A stretch of DNA of 64,000 nucleotides from SCGC-AG-212-J23 sp035649175 (lineage in GTDB: Bacteria > Pseudomonadota > Gammaproteobacteria > Burkholderiales > SG8-39), in NCBI GenBank assembly GCA_035649175.1, contig DASRKB010000084.1:54901-118900 (forward strand). Direction: 5' to 3'. The notes under the pieces were generated by a model that worked only from the letters and a program-made list of their open reading frames with translations, did not search any database and was not told the origin of the DNA. The translations under genes and the position numbers were made by a program. Below, piece after piece: positions 7,868 through 15,918 of the stretch (the stretch's first letter is position 1; each line of letters begins with the position of its first letter).

Positions 7868-7892
7868 AAGATCGGGGTCAGACCCCGATCTT
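7868..7892 (-). terminator. 25-nt palindrome acting as terminator behind the aminotransferase gene
   Basis: Two 12-nt arms (AAGATCGGGGTC and its exact complement) around one central base. It begins 2 nt after the aminotransferase stop on the minus strand and is followed by a short T-run (TTTT counting the arm end), then the ydjM-like ATG. The inner GGGGTC-A-GACCCC core looks like a short dispersed hairpin of the kind seen in betaproteobacterial genomes; that comparison is from memory. Confidence 0.6.
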
Positions 7893-7894
7893 AA

Positions 7895-9391
7895 TCAAGC
7901 GGCGCGCTTCTTCCGCTGGGCGTCCTTGACATGCATCTGCGCGTAGGCGCCGTGCGCCGCGGCCTCGGCATCGCCGACGTGCACCGGCAGCCCCATGTCG
8001 GAGAGCACCGAGCCGAGCGCCGAGAGGCACAGCATCACGTTGTCCGGGCGGCAGGAATAGCCCATCAGGCCGAAGCGCCAGATCTTGCCCTTCAGCGGCC
8101 CGAGCCCGGCGCCGATCTCCAGGCCGAATTCGCCCAGCAGACGCTTGCGCACTTCCTCCTCGTTCACGCCCTCGGGGCAGAGCGCGGCGTTCATCTGCGG
8201 CAGCTGGGACTGCTCCTTCACCAGGAACTTGAGCCCCATCGCTTCCAGGCCCGCCTTGAGCGCGATGTGGTGACGCAGGTGCCGCGCCCAGGAGTTCTCC
8301 AACCCCTCCTCGCGGATGAGGAGCAGCGCCTCGTGCAGCGCGAAGAGGGAGTTCGTCGGCGCGGTGTGGTGGTAGGTGCGCGTGCCGGCGTTCCAGTAGC
8401 CGAGCAGCAGGTTCATGTCCATGAACCAGCTGTGGATCTTGTCCGTGCGCGCCTTTACATGCTCCACCACGCGCTCGGAGAACGAGACGGGCGAGAGGCC
8501 GGGAGTGCACGACAGGCACTTCTGGCTCGCGGAGTAGATGGCGTCGATCTCCCACTCGTCGACTTTGACCGGCGAGCCGCCGAGGGAGGTGACTGCGTCG
8601 ACGATGACGAGCGCATCGTGCTTGTGCGCAATCTTCGTGAGCTCGCGGGCGTCCGACTGGCAGCCGGTCGAAGTTTCGGCGTGAACGAAGGCGACCACCT
8701 TCGCGTCGCGGTTCTTTTTCAGCGCGTCCTCCAGCTTCTGCGGGTCGACCGGCTCGCCCCACTTGTCCTCCACCACGACCGGCTTGCCGCCGCAGCGGAC
8801 CGCGTTCTCGAGCATCCGGCCGCCGAAGACGCCGTTTTGGCACACGATCACCTTGTCGCCTGGCGCCACCATGTTGACGAAGCAGTACTCCATGCCGACC
8901 GATCCGGGGCCGGAGAGCGGGAAGGTGAGCGAGTTCTTCGTCTGGTAGACATAGCGCAGCAGGCTCTTGAGCTCCTCCATCATCTCTACGAACACCGGGT
9001 CGAGGTAGCCAATCGCCGGCTGGCTCATGGTAGTGAGCACCCGCGGATGGATCTCCGTGGGGCCCGGGCCCATCAGCGTGCGCTGCGGGGGATGGAAGGA
9101 CTGAATGCGCTTGGCAGGGGCGTAGGTGGTCATGGTGTCCTCGGAGGAGATCCCGAACGGCGCGTTCTCGGGGCGGGACTTCACGCGCACGGGATTCTTC
9201 AGGCTGGCTTCGTTGATGACGTCGATCGCGCTGATACGGCCCTCGGTGACGCGCTCGACCTCGCCGGCCCAGCGCGCCGGCACGTAGCCGGTCTTGACCC
9301 AGTGGTGCACAACCGCCCGGTCGAGCTGGAAGGCGCGCGCGACTTCCGCTTGGCTGCCGAAGATCTCGACTAGGCGTTCTGCTGAGTTCAT
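7895..9391 (-). CDS. HTH-like domain fused to class V (alanine-glyoxylate/serine-pyruvate) aminotransferase
   Basis: 498 residues in one uninterrupted frame. Residues ~5-60 (LVEIFGSQAEVARAFQLDR to EGRISAIDVI) look like a small Cro/YdaS-type helix-turn-helix. Residues ~87-498 are a complete PLP aminotransferase of the AGAT/SPT family (FHPPQRTLMGPGPTEI; FPLSGPGSVGMEYC; VIVDAVTSLGG; the PLP lysine region SASQKCLSCTPGLSPVSFS). The enzyme would transfer amino groups between alanine or serine and glyoxylate or pyruvate. An internal ATG at 9133 with GAGGA 4 nt upstream would give the enzyme alone, so two products are possible; the upstream ATG has no evident ribosome-binding site. It is divergent from a toxin-antitoxin module. 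The DNA-binding role of the N-terminus is inference. Confidence 0.85.
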   Translation of the reverse strand: MNSAERLVEIFGSQAEVARAFQLDRAVVHHWVKTGYVPARWAGEVERVTEGRISAIDVINEASLKNPVRVKSRPENAPFGISSEDTMTTYAPAKRIQSFHPPQRTLMGPGPTEIHPRVLTTMSQPAIGYLDPVFVEMMEELKSLLRYVYQTKNSLTFPLSGPGSVGMEYCFVNMVAPGDKVIVCQNGVFGGRMLENAVRCGGKPVVVEDKWGEPVDPQKLEDALKKNRDAKVVAFVHAETSTGCQSDARELTKIAHKHDALVIVDAVTSLGGSPVKVDEWEIDAIYSASQKCLSCTPGLSPVSFSERVVEHVKARTDKIHSWFMDMNLLLGYWNAGTRTYHHTAPTNSLFALHEALLLIREEGLENSWARHLRHHIALKAGLEAMGLKFLVKEQSQLPQMNAALCPEGVNEEEVRKRLLGEFGLEIGAGLGPLKGKIWRFGLMGYSCRPDNVMLCLSALGSVLSDMGLPVHVGDAEAAAHGAYAQMHVKDAQRKKRAA

Positions 9392-9420
9392 GCTTGGCAG
9401 GCTAGCATGTCAAACCGCTC

Positions 9421-9450
9421 TTGACAAAGAAAACTTCGAACTGGCATTTA
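9421..9450 (+). promoter_or_regulatory. probable promoter of the toxin-antitoxin module
   Basis: Consensus -35 TTGACA (9421-9426), followed at 17-18 nt by an AT-rich but weak -10 candidate around 9444-9450 (CATTTA). It lies directly upstream of, and partly overlaps, the inverted repeat at 9449-9473. Confidence 0.5.
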
Positions 9451-9473
9451 ATGGTACGAAAGACGTACCATTA
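9449..9473. promoter_or_regulatory. perfect 10-bp inverted repeat, candidate autoregulatory operator
   Basis: TAATGGTACG, a 5-nt spacer (AAAGA), then CGTACCATTA; all ten positions pair. It lies between the -10 region and the antitoxin start, in the shared intergenic region with the divergent HTH-aminotransferase gene. Toxin-antitoxin operons of this class are normally autorepressed through such sites. Which of the two HTH proteins binds it is not known. Confidence 0.7.
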
Positions 9474-9477
9474 GCAC

Positions 9478-9882
9478 GTGACGCGAGCGCAACCTTCCAG
9501 CGAACCCGATCTGCATTCCCGCGCGAGTCGTGAGCGCCTTGCGCGCATGGTCGTTCAGCTGCTCGAGCGCTGGAAGCTATCCGCCGTAGACCAGGCCGTG
9601 CTGCTCGGCCTGTCGACGAACTCCCGCTCTACCCTCGCCCGCTACCGGCGCGGCGAGCCGCTCGCCGACAGCCCGGATCTGCTCGCCCGCGCCGGCCACT
9701 TGCTCGGCATCCACAAGGCCCTGCGCATCGTATTTCCGCACGACCTGGATCTCGCGTATCGCTGGGTTAGCGCGCCCAACCGCCGCTTCGGCGCCGAGGC
9801 GCCGCTCGCGATCATGAAGCGCTACGGCTACGAAGGCATCCTCGCCGTGCGCCGCTACCTCGACTTCGAGCGGGGCCGCTAA
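9478..9882 (+). CDS. MbcA/ParS/Xre-type antitoxin (DUF2384 toxin-binding domain)
   Basis: A 134-residue antitoxin. An N-terminal helical, HTH-like part (LARMVVQLLERWKLSAVDQAVLLGLS) is followed by the DUF2384 toxin-binding domain: W in YRWVSAPNRRFGAEAPLAIM, then ILAVRRYLDFERGR at the C-terminus. It would neutralise the RES toxin encoded next and repress the operon. GTG 9478 starts 4 nt after the inverted repeat. The stop TAA (9880-9882) is in the same frame as the toxin gene, which follows almost at once. Confidence 0.87.
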   Translation: MTRAQPSSEPDLHSRASRERLARMVVQLLERWKLSAVDQAVLLGLSTNSRSTLARYRRGEPLADSPDLLARAGHLLGIHKALRIVFPHDLDLAYRWVSAPNRRFGAEAPLAIMKRYGYEGILAVRRYLDFERGR

Positions 9883-9912
9883 GCTCTGGTCGAGGCGCTC
9901 ATCCGAGAGGTC

Positions 9913-10587
9913 GTGGATTTCCACGGCGACGTGGTGCGCAACATCAAGGGCATCCGCGTCTCGCAGTCGCTCTTCGACGACCTGTCGCCCGACCCGCGGG
10001 ACCAGGCGGTCGCGATCGCCGCCGAGAGTGCGGAGCGCATTCCGACCGAGGCGCCGCTCCTCACCCGGGCCTTCGACTACGGGTCGGTGATTACCTACCC
10101 GTTCGTGCCGCACAACTGGCACGCCACGCGCTGGTCCGACGGCCTCTCCTACGGGGTCTGGTACGGCTCGCTCGCGCTGGAGACGACGGTAGTAGAGACC
10201 GTCTACCACTGGCACCGCTTCGTCATGGACGCCTTTCCGGCACTCGGCCGAGAGATCACCGGCGAGAGGCGCGTGCTGGACGTGCACTGCGCGGCGATCC
10301 TGATCGACCTGCGCCGCGCCGCGGAGCCGCGTCTCACTGACCGGCGCGACTACGCCTTCCCCCAGGCGCTCGGTCGCCACCTGCACGAGCGCTCGCAGAA
10401 CGGCGTGCTGTGCCGCTCGGCCCGCTGCGACGGCAACAACGCCGCCATCTTCGATCCGCGCTGCCTGTCCGACGTGCGCGACCGCTGCTTCCTGACCTAT
10501 CGCATGTGGCCATCGAGAGATCACGTCCAGGTGGAGCGCACCCCCGGTGAGACCTGGCTCGAGATCAACCCGAGCAGCCTGTACTAA
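9913..10587 (+). CDS. RES-domain toxin (NAD+-consuming family)
   Basis: 224 residues from GTG 9913. The RES core is recognisable: the RAFDYGSV segment, then HATRWSDGLSYGVWYGSLALETTVVETVYH, and the C-terminal LEINPSSLY. RES toxins characterised in other bacteria degrade NAD+ and stop growth until neutralised by the Xre/MbcA partner. The true start is uncertain: the frame is open back to the antitoxin stop, and LVEALIREV from CTG 9886 could belong to the protein, but no ATG exists upstream. The gene is in the same frame as the antitoxin, separated by one TAA. Confidence 0.85.
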   Translation: MDFHGDVVRNIKGIRVSQSLFDDLSPDPRDQAVAIAAESAERIPTEAPLLTRAFDYGSVITYPFVPHNWHATRWSDGLSYGVWYGSLALETTVVETVYHWHRFVMDAFPALGREITGERRVLDVHCAAILIDLRRAAEPRLTDRRDYAFPQALGRHLHERSQNGVLCRSARCDGNNAAIFDPRCLSDVRDRCFLTYRMWPSRDHVQVERTPGETWLEINPSSLY

Positions 10588-10596
10588 CATGGGGCG

Positions 10597-12327
10597 GTGA
10601 AACCCGAAACCATTCGGCTCAAACCCGAAACGGCGGCCGAAGCCTGGCTCGCGCTGCTCGCCGCGCGCGGCATCGACTATCTCTTCGCCAACGGCGGAAC
10701 CGACTTCGCGCCACTCGTCGAGGCGTACGCCAAGGGACGCAGCCTCGGCTGGCGCCTGCCCGAGATCGTCATCGTGCCGCACGAGAACCTCGGCGTGGCG
10801 ATGGCGCACGGCTACACCATGCTCACCGGCCGCCCGCAGGCGATGATGGTGCACGTCGGTGTCGGAACGGCGAACGCGATCAACGGGCTCATCAACGCCG
10901 CGCGCACCCATACGCCAATCCTCTTCACCGCCGGACGCACGCCGATCACCGAGTCGGGCGCGCTGCCCGCGGCGCGCAACAACTACATCCACTGGGCGCA
11001 GGAGCACTTCGACCAGGGCGCGATGCTGCGCGAGTTCATGAAGTGGGACTACGAGTTGCGCCACGCCGAGCAGGTCGAGACCGTGATCGACCGCGCGCTG
11101 GCGATCGCCAAGAGCGAGCCTCGGGGGCCGGTCTACGTCACGTTGCCGAGGGAGATCCTCGCCTCTCCCTTTAGTGGCTCTTTTTCTGAAGCATCGACGA
11201 TCGTTCCGGCTTCTCCGCCCGCTGCCGATCCGGATACGCTGGAAGAAGCGGCGAAGCTCCTCGGGCGAGCTCAGAAGCCGCTCATCATCACCGCCAATGC
11301 CGGGCGCACCGTCGAGAGCGCCCGGACGCTTCGTCTCCTCGCGGAGACGTTCGCCATCCCGGTCATCCACTACCGGCCGCGCATGCTGGCGCTACCCACC
11401 GAGCACCCGATGGCCGCGGGCTGGGATCCACACACCGCGCTCAAGGACGCCGACGTCGTGCTCGTGGTCGACTGCGACGTGCCCTGGATACCGGCTCAAG
11501 GCGGGCCGCAGCCCGATGCGAAGATCGTCCACGTCGGGCCCGATCCGCTCTTCGCGCGCTATCCGCTGCGCGGCTTCCGCACCGATATCGCGCTCGCCGG
11601 CGCGCTCGCCCCGACGTTAGCGGCGCTCTGCGAGCGCACGCAGAAGCACGCCTCGTCTCCCGCGGCGATCGAGGACCGCAGGAAGGAAACGTCTTCTCGG
11701 AATCAAGTTCTGCGCGGGAAGGCGCGGAGCGGCTTGCAGCCGGCTCCGGGAACCATCACGGGCAAGTGGGCGAGCGCGTGCCTGAACCGCGTCATGGGCG
11801 AGGATGCGATCCTCGTGAACGAGTACCCAGTGGTGCTCGAGGAGGTGACGATCGCCGAGCCGATGCGCTACTTCGGCACGCCGCCTTCCGGCGGTCTCGG
11901 TTGGGGAATCGGGGCCGCCCTCGGCGCCAAGCTCGCCGCGCGCGACAAGACCGTGGTGGCGGCGCTCGGCGACGGCGCGTACATGTTCGGGAATCCGACG
12001 CCCGGTCATTTCGTCGGCGAGGCAATGCAGCTACCGGTCCTGTATATGATCTTCAATAACGCGCGCTGGGCGGCGGTGCACCGCTCGACGCTCGCGACCT
12101 ACCCCAAAGGCTTCGCTTCAAAGCAAGCCGCACCGCCCTTCGCGACACTCGAGCCCTCGCCGCGCTTCGAGCACGTCGTGCGGGCTTCCGGCGGACACGG
12201 CGAGCGCGTCTCCGAGCCGAAGGACCTGATGCCCGCGCTCGAGCGTGCCATGCGCGTGGTGCGCGAGGAGAAGCGCCAAGCGCTCCTCAATGTCTGCCTG
12301 GAAGCGAGCTACGTAAAGACCAGCTAG
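10597..12327 (+). CDS. thiamine-pyrophosphate-dependent enzyme, acetolactate synthase-like, substrate unknown
   Basis: A 576-residue protein with the three-domain layout of TPP enzymes. The N-terminal PYR domain carries the cofactor-activating glutamate (VPHENLGVAMAHGY), a central domain follows, and the C-terminal PP domain carries the GDG...NN Mg/diphosphate motif (ALGDGAYMFGNP to MIFNNARW). It belongs to the broad acetolactate synthase/benzoylformate decarboxylase group; no specific substrate can be named. GTG 10597 is the start; an ATG 8 nt upstream is followed at once by a stop. It follows the RES toxin by 9 nt but is unlikely to be part of the toxin system. The end overlaps the convergent gene by 4 nt. 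Confidence 0.8.
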   Translation: MKPETIRLKPETAAEAWLALLAARGIDYLFANGGTDFAPLVEAYAKGRSLGWRLPEIVIVPHENLGVAMAHGYTMLTGRPQAMMVHVGVGTANAINGLINAARTHTPILFTAGRTPITESGALPAARNNYIHWAQEHFDQGAMLREFMKWDYELRHAEQVETVIDRALAIAKSEPRGPVYVTLPREILASPFSGSFSEASTIVPASPPAADPDTLEEAAKLLGRAQKPLIITANAGRTVESARTLRLLAETFAIPVIHYRPRMLALPTEHPMAAGWDPHTALKDADVVLVVDCDVPWIPAQGGPQPDAKIVHVGPDPLFARYPLRGFRTDIALAGALAPTLAALCERTQKHASSPAAIEDRRKETSSRNQVLRGKARSGLQPAPGTITGKWASACLNRVMGEDAILVNEYPVVLEEVTIAEPMRYFGTPPSGGLGWGIGAALGAKLAARDKTVVAALGDGAYMFGNPTPGHFVGEAMQLPVLYMIFNNARWAAVHRSTLATYPKGFASKQAAPPFATLEPSPRFEHVVRASGGHGERVSEPKDLMPALERAMRVVREEKRQALLNVCLEASYVKTS

Positions 12328-13079
12328 TGCTCGGCGGGAGCCGGCGCGGCAAAGCTTGCCGGAAACGCGGGGCCGATGCGGCCGACGAAGGGTAGCTTGA
12401 CGCCCGAGGCGCTAACACCGAAGTTAAGGCCCAGAAGGTTAAGCTCCACACCCTCGACGCCGCTCACGGCGAAGCCGAGGAGGCCGGCGAGCGAAAGCTG
12501 GAAGCCGCTGCCGCTCGGCGCGCTGGAGAAGATCGAGCTGCCGAGGTAGTCCTTGCCGATCGCCGTCGCCGGGAGATTCGCTTCCAGCTCCGGCACCGCG
12601 CGCGTGATCCATGCCGTGAAGGTGTTCGAGTTCGGCCCCGGGAAGAGCGTGTACTCCTTCGCGTAGGGATAGGTCTGGACGGCCTTTTCGATCCGCCTGA
12701 TCATCTCGTCGACGCCCTCGCCGCGCTTTTCGGCGTACAGCTCGGGCTCCGAGCCATACCAGCGCCCGTCGGGCGCGCGGTTGCGGACCACCACGGCCGT
12801 GTTCGACCAGCGAAGCCGCCAGCCCATCACCTCGTAGATCGTCCACTCCGGCGCGCCGGTCGGTTTCACCGCGACCCAGGTATGCACGCCGAAGAAACCC
12901 TTGGCTCCACGCGTGCGCGCACCGTAAACCTGGACCACGGCTTCCTTGACCAGCGCCGGGTCCGGAGCGAGGCCGATCGGGTCGCGGCTCGCACCGCGCC
13001 AGTCCTGGGCGGTCACCGTCGCCCCGCCCGCCCCGACAAGAAGCGCCGTACCGAGCGCATAGAAGAGCTTCCTGATCAT
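12324..13079 (-). CDS. exported DUF3750-type protein of unknown function
   Basis: 251 residues from ATG 13079 (MIRKLFYALGTALLVGA), which gives a classic signal peptide ending near VTAQ. The frame is open further upstream, but that part overlaps panB antisense-like sequence and is low-complexity, so it is rejected. The mature part contains VYGARTRGAKGFFGVHTWVAVKP and TYPYAKEYTLFPGPNSNTF, which I associate with DUF3750. A GH-T-W-like pattern might suggest a peptidase-like fold, but no catalytic set is convincing. The C-terminal ~70 residues are hydrophobic and glycine-rich (LSLAGLLGFAVSG). Confidence 0.7.
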   Translation of the reverse strand: MIRKLFYALGTALLVGAGGATVTAQDWRGASRDPIGLAPDPALVKEAVVQVYGARTRGAKGFFGVHTWVAVKPTGAPEWTIYEVMGWRLRWSNTAVVVRNRAPDGRWYGSEPELYAEKRGEGVDEMIRRIEKAVQTYPYAKEYTLFPGPNSNTFTAWITRAVPELEANLPATAIGKDYLGSSIFSSAPSGSGFQLSLAGLLGFAVSGVEGVELNLLGLNFGVSASGVKLPFVGRIGPAFPASFAAPAPAEH

Positions 13080-13165
13080 CGCTGCCGCGATTCTAACGCC
13101 CGCACGTGTCATGCTTCCTTCGACATGGGCAAGAGCGCCGCCCGGCGTGCGGAAGTTCCTGACGG

Positions 13166-14014
13166 CTAGCCCCCGTACAGGCGCTTGAGCACCTCGTCGT
13201 TCATGCGGAAGCTCTGTCCCTCGCCGGGAAACACGCCCGAGCGCACCTCCTCGGCATAGCGCGCGATCGCGTCCTTGATCGTCGTGCCCGCTTCGGCGTA
13301 GCGCTTTACGAAGGTCGGAGTGAATCCCTGGAAAAGGCCGACCAGATCGTGGAATACGAGCACCTGCCCGTCGCACGCCGGCCCGGCGCCGATGCCGATC
13401 GTGGGGACGCCGATGCGCGAGGTGATGAGCCGCGCGAGCGGCGCCGGGACGAGCTCGAGCACCACGCCCCAGCATCCGGCGCGCTCGAGCGCAGCCGCCC
13501 CGTCCGAGACGCGCCGCGCCGTGTCGATGTCCTTGCCTTGCAGTTTGTAGCCGCCGAGCGCGGAGGCGGTTTGCGGCGTGAGGCCGACATGCCCGAGCAC
13601 CGGCACGCCCGCGCGCACCAAGGCGTCGACGATCGGCACCACTTCCTCGCCGCCCTCGAGCTTCACCGAGTCGGCGCCCGCTTCCTTCATCAGGCGGGCA
13701 GCACTAGCGAGCGCTTGCTCCGCCGTGCCGTATGAGAGGAACGGCAGGTCGGCCACAAGGAAGGCTTCCGGCGCCCCGCGCCGTGCCGCCTTCGTGTGGT
13801 GCACCATATCCTGCAGCGTCACCGGCAGCGTGCTGTCGTAGCCCAGCACCACCATTCCGAGCGAATCGCCCACGAGCAGCAGGTCGATGCTCGCCTCGGC
13901 CGCGAGCCGCGCGCTCGGGTAGTCGTAGGCGGTCAGCATGACAAGGCGCGCGCCCTTGGAGCGCTTGAGCTGCAGCACGGTAGGCTTCTTCATCGTGGTG
14001 GTGGATTTCTTCAC
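13166..14014 (-). CDS. panB: 3-methyl-2-oxobutanoate hydroxymethyltransferase
   Basis: A 282-residue enzyme that transfers a hydroxymethyl group from 5,10-methylene-THF to ketoisovalerate, the first committed step of pantothenate synthesis. The metal- and substrate-binding segments VMLTAYDYPSA, LLVGDSLGMVVLGYDSTLPVT, VKLEGG, GHVGLTPQ and the catalytic-Glu region VVLELVP are intact, as is IGIGAGPACDGQVLV. It overlaps ttcA by 4 nt and precedes the DUF3750 gene on the same strand. The usual neighbour panC is not in the window. Confidence 0.97.
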   Translation of the reverse strand: MKKSTTTMKKPTVLQLKRSKGARLVMLTAYDYPSARLAAEASIDLLLVGDSLGMVVLGYDSTLPVTLQDMVHHTKAARRGAPEAFLVADLPFLSYGTAEQALASAARLMKEAGADSVKLEGGEEVVPIVDALVRAGVPVLGHVGLTPQTASALGGYKLQGKDIDTARRVSDGAAALERAGCWGVVLELVPAPLARLITSRIGVPTIGIGAGPACDGQVLVFHDLVGLFQGFTPTFVKRYAEAGTTIKDAIARYAEEVRSGVFPGEGQSFRMNDEVLKRLYGG

Positions 14015-14823
14015 TTCAGGCTCGCGAAGTCGAAGAGCTTGCGATCGAGAAGGTGGGAGGGGCGAACATCCGTCAGCGCGCGAACGATCGACTGGACGCG
14101 CCCCGGATGGCGGCGCTGCCAGTCGGCGATCATCTGCCCGATTTCCTTGCGCTCGAGATTTTCTTGGGAGCCGCAGAGCGTGCAGGGAATGATCGGGAAG
14201 TCACGTTGCGCGGCATAGGCGGCGAGGTCCGACTCGGCGACATAGGCGAGGGGTCGGATCACGACGTGCCGGCCGTCGTCCGAGCGCAGCTTCGCCGGCA
14301 TGGCCTTGAGCTGCCCGCCGTGGAAGAGGTTGAGGAAGAACGTGGCGAGGATGTCGTCGCGGTGGTGGCCGAGCGCGATCTTCGTCGCGCCCAGCTCGCT
14401 CGCTACACGGTACAGCACTCCGCGGCGCAGCCGCGAGCAAAGCGAGCACATCGTGTTGCCCTCCGGGATCACCCGCTTCACCACCGAATAGGTGTCCTGC
14501 TCGACGATGCGGAAAGGCACGCCCCGGCCCTCCAGGTAGGCCGGAAGCACCTCGGCGGGGAAGCCCGGCTGCTTCTGGTCGAGGTTGACAGCGACGAGCT
14601 CCAAATCCACCGGCGCCTTCTCGCGCAGCGAGATGAGGATGTCGAGGAGCGCATGGCTGTCTTTCCCACCCGACATGCACACCATCACGCGGTCGCCCGC
14701 CTCGATCATACCGAAGTCTGCGATCGCTTCGCCTACCTGCCGGCGCAGGCGCTTGGCGAGCTTCCCCGCCTCGTAGGCCGACTTGCGAGGATCGCGATGA
14801 AGGCGAAGCGGTCGGGTGCTCAC
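14011..14823 (-). CDS. ttcA: tRNA-cytidine(32) 2-sulfurtransferase
   Basis: A 270-residue PP-loop ATPase that thiolates C32 of certain tRNAs. The SGGKDS P-loop (CMSGGKDSHALLD, about residue 50) is present, as are the conserved cysteines for the [4Fe-4S] cluster (CSLCSRLRRG and IPCTLCGSQ). GTG 14823 forms a GTGA overlap with the upstream transporter gene, indicating coupling. The length is normal for TtcA. Confidence 0.95.
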   Translation of the reverse strand: MSTRPLRLHRDPRKSAYEAGKLAKRLRRQVGEAIADFGMIEAGDRVMVCMSGGKDSHALLDILISLREKAPVDLELVAVNLDQKQPGFPAEVLPAYLEGRGVPFRIVEQDTYSVVKRVIPEGNTMCSLCSRLRRGVLYRVASELGATKIALGHHRDDILATFFLNLFHGGQLKAMPAKLRSDDGRHVVIRPLAYVAESDLAAYAAQRDFPIIPCTLCGSQENLERKEIGQMIADWQRRHPGRVQSIVRALTDVRPSHLLDRKLFDFASLK

Positions 14824-15140
14824 GAAGGGGTGGCGAGCTTCAGGCCGGCGATGCCAAGGACGATGAGCGCGATCGATGCCATCCGCAGTGCATCCCGAGG
14901 CTCGTCAAACAATACCATGCCGAGGATGGCGACGCCCACCGCGCCGATTCCTGTCCACACCGCATACCCGGTACCGATCGGGATGGCTCGCACCGCGAGC
15001 GCGAGGAAGTAGACGCTCGCGATCATTGCGGCCGCGGTAATAGCCGAGGGCACCAGGCGAGTGAAGCCATCGGTGTACCTAAGGCCGACTGCCCAGACCA
15101 CCTCGAGCAGCCCGGCGAGCGTGAGCCAGACCCAGGCCAT
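14820..15140 (-). CDS. sugE: small multidrug resistance family transporter, Gdx/SugE type
   Basis: 106 residues, four membrane helices. The first helix LAGLLEVVWAVGLRYTDGF carries the central glutamate (E13) and the W-A-V-G-L pattern typical of the SugE/Gdx branch, which exports guanidinium, rather than EmrE. No guanidine riboswitch can be placed upstream, because the gene starts 12 nt after the pteridine reductase gene in the same transcription unit. Confidence 0.85.
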   Translation of the reverse strand: MAWVWLTLAGLLEVVWAVGLRYTDGFTRLVPSAITAAAMIASVYFLALAVRAIPIGTGYAVWTGIGAVGVAILGMVLFDEPRDALRMASIALIVLGIAGLKLATPS

Positions 15141-15151
15141 GCGTGCTTCTC

Positions 15152-15889
15152 CTACAGGAAAATCGAGCGGCCGCCGTCGACGGCGAGTATCTGCCCCGTG
15201 ATAAAGGTTGCGCTCGCGAGAAATTCCACCGCCTGTGCGATGTCATCGGGGCTGCCGATACGCGCGAGCGGCGTCGTGGCAACGATTCGGGTGCGTTCTG
15301 CGGGCGGAAACTGCCCGTCGTCGGGCCAGGCGATCGCACCCGGCGACACGCCGTTCACCCGCACGCGTGGCGCGAGCTCGAGCGCGAGCGAGCGCGTGAG
15401 CGCGGCGAGCCCGGCCTTTGCGACGCTGTACAGGGGGTAGCCCTTGAGCGGCCGCTCGGCGTGGATGTCCACTACGTTGACGATCGCGCCCTCGCGCTTC
15501 GCGAGCTCGGGGGCAACCTGCTGGGAGATGAAAAGCGGCGCTCGCAGGTTCGAGCCGACGAGTTCCTCCCAGTGCGACGCCTCGATCGCGCCGACCGGGA
15601 CCGGGAAAAAGGTCGACGCGTTGTTCACCAGCAAGTCGAGCCGCCCGAAGGCGTCAAGCGCTGCCGAGACGAGCGCCCGCGGCGCGACCGGCGCGAGCAG
15701 CTCCGCCTTCACCTTCGCCGCGCTGCCCGGACGACGCGCGTTCAGCTCGCTCTCGAGCCGGGCGGCGTCCGGTTCGGAGTCGCGGTAGTGGATCAGCACG
15801 CTCGCGCCTGCGCCATGCAGCCGCCGGACGATCGCCGCGCCGAGGCGGCGTGCTCCGCCGGTGACGAGCGCCGTCTTGCCTTCCATCAT
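15152..15889 (-). CDS. pteridine reductase (short-chain dehydrogenase, PTR1-like)
   Basis: A 245-residue SDR enzyme. The cofactor motif TGGARRLG fits TGxxxRxG, the signature of pteridine reductases, and NNAS and the catalytic YSVAK are present. It would reduce dihydro-biopterin/folate-type pteridines with NADPH. Start: ATG 15889 or 15886 (MMEGKTALVTGG); the frame is open upstream but runs into the divergent methyltransferase gene. It is divergent from a MidA-type methyltransferase with a 29-nt spacer, a pairing I associate with betaproteobacteria. Confidence 0.85.
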   Translation of the reverse strand: MMEGKTALVTGGARRLGAAIVRRLHGAGASVLIHYRDSEPDAARLESELNARRPGSAAKVKAELLAPVAPRALVSAALDAFGRLDLLVNNASTFFPVPVGAIEASHWEELVGSNLRAPLFISQQVAPELAKREGAIVNVVDIHAERPLKGYPLYSVAKAGLAALTRSLALELAPRVRVNGVSPGAIAWPDDGQFPPAERTRIVATTPLARIGSPDDIAQAVEFLASATFITGQILAVDGGRSIFL

Positions 15890-15918
15890 GCCGTTGAATT
15901 CTAGGGTAGATTCGCCGC

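Noticed and set aside
9577..11370. A long minus-strand open frame of almost 600 codons opposite the toxin and TPP genes
   Set aside because: It is arginine- and valine-rich without recognisable motifs and spans three well-supported plus-strand genes. Long antisense frames are expected in GC-rich coding DNA.
12324..13475. The 383-codon version of the DUF3750-type gene
   Set aside because: The first ~130 codons are arginine-rich and lie over panB in another frame; the signal peptide begins at 13079.
14820..15160. Guanidine riboswitch in front of the Gdx/SugE gene
   Set aside because: Only 11 nt separate it from the upstream gene, so there is no room for an aptamer.
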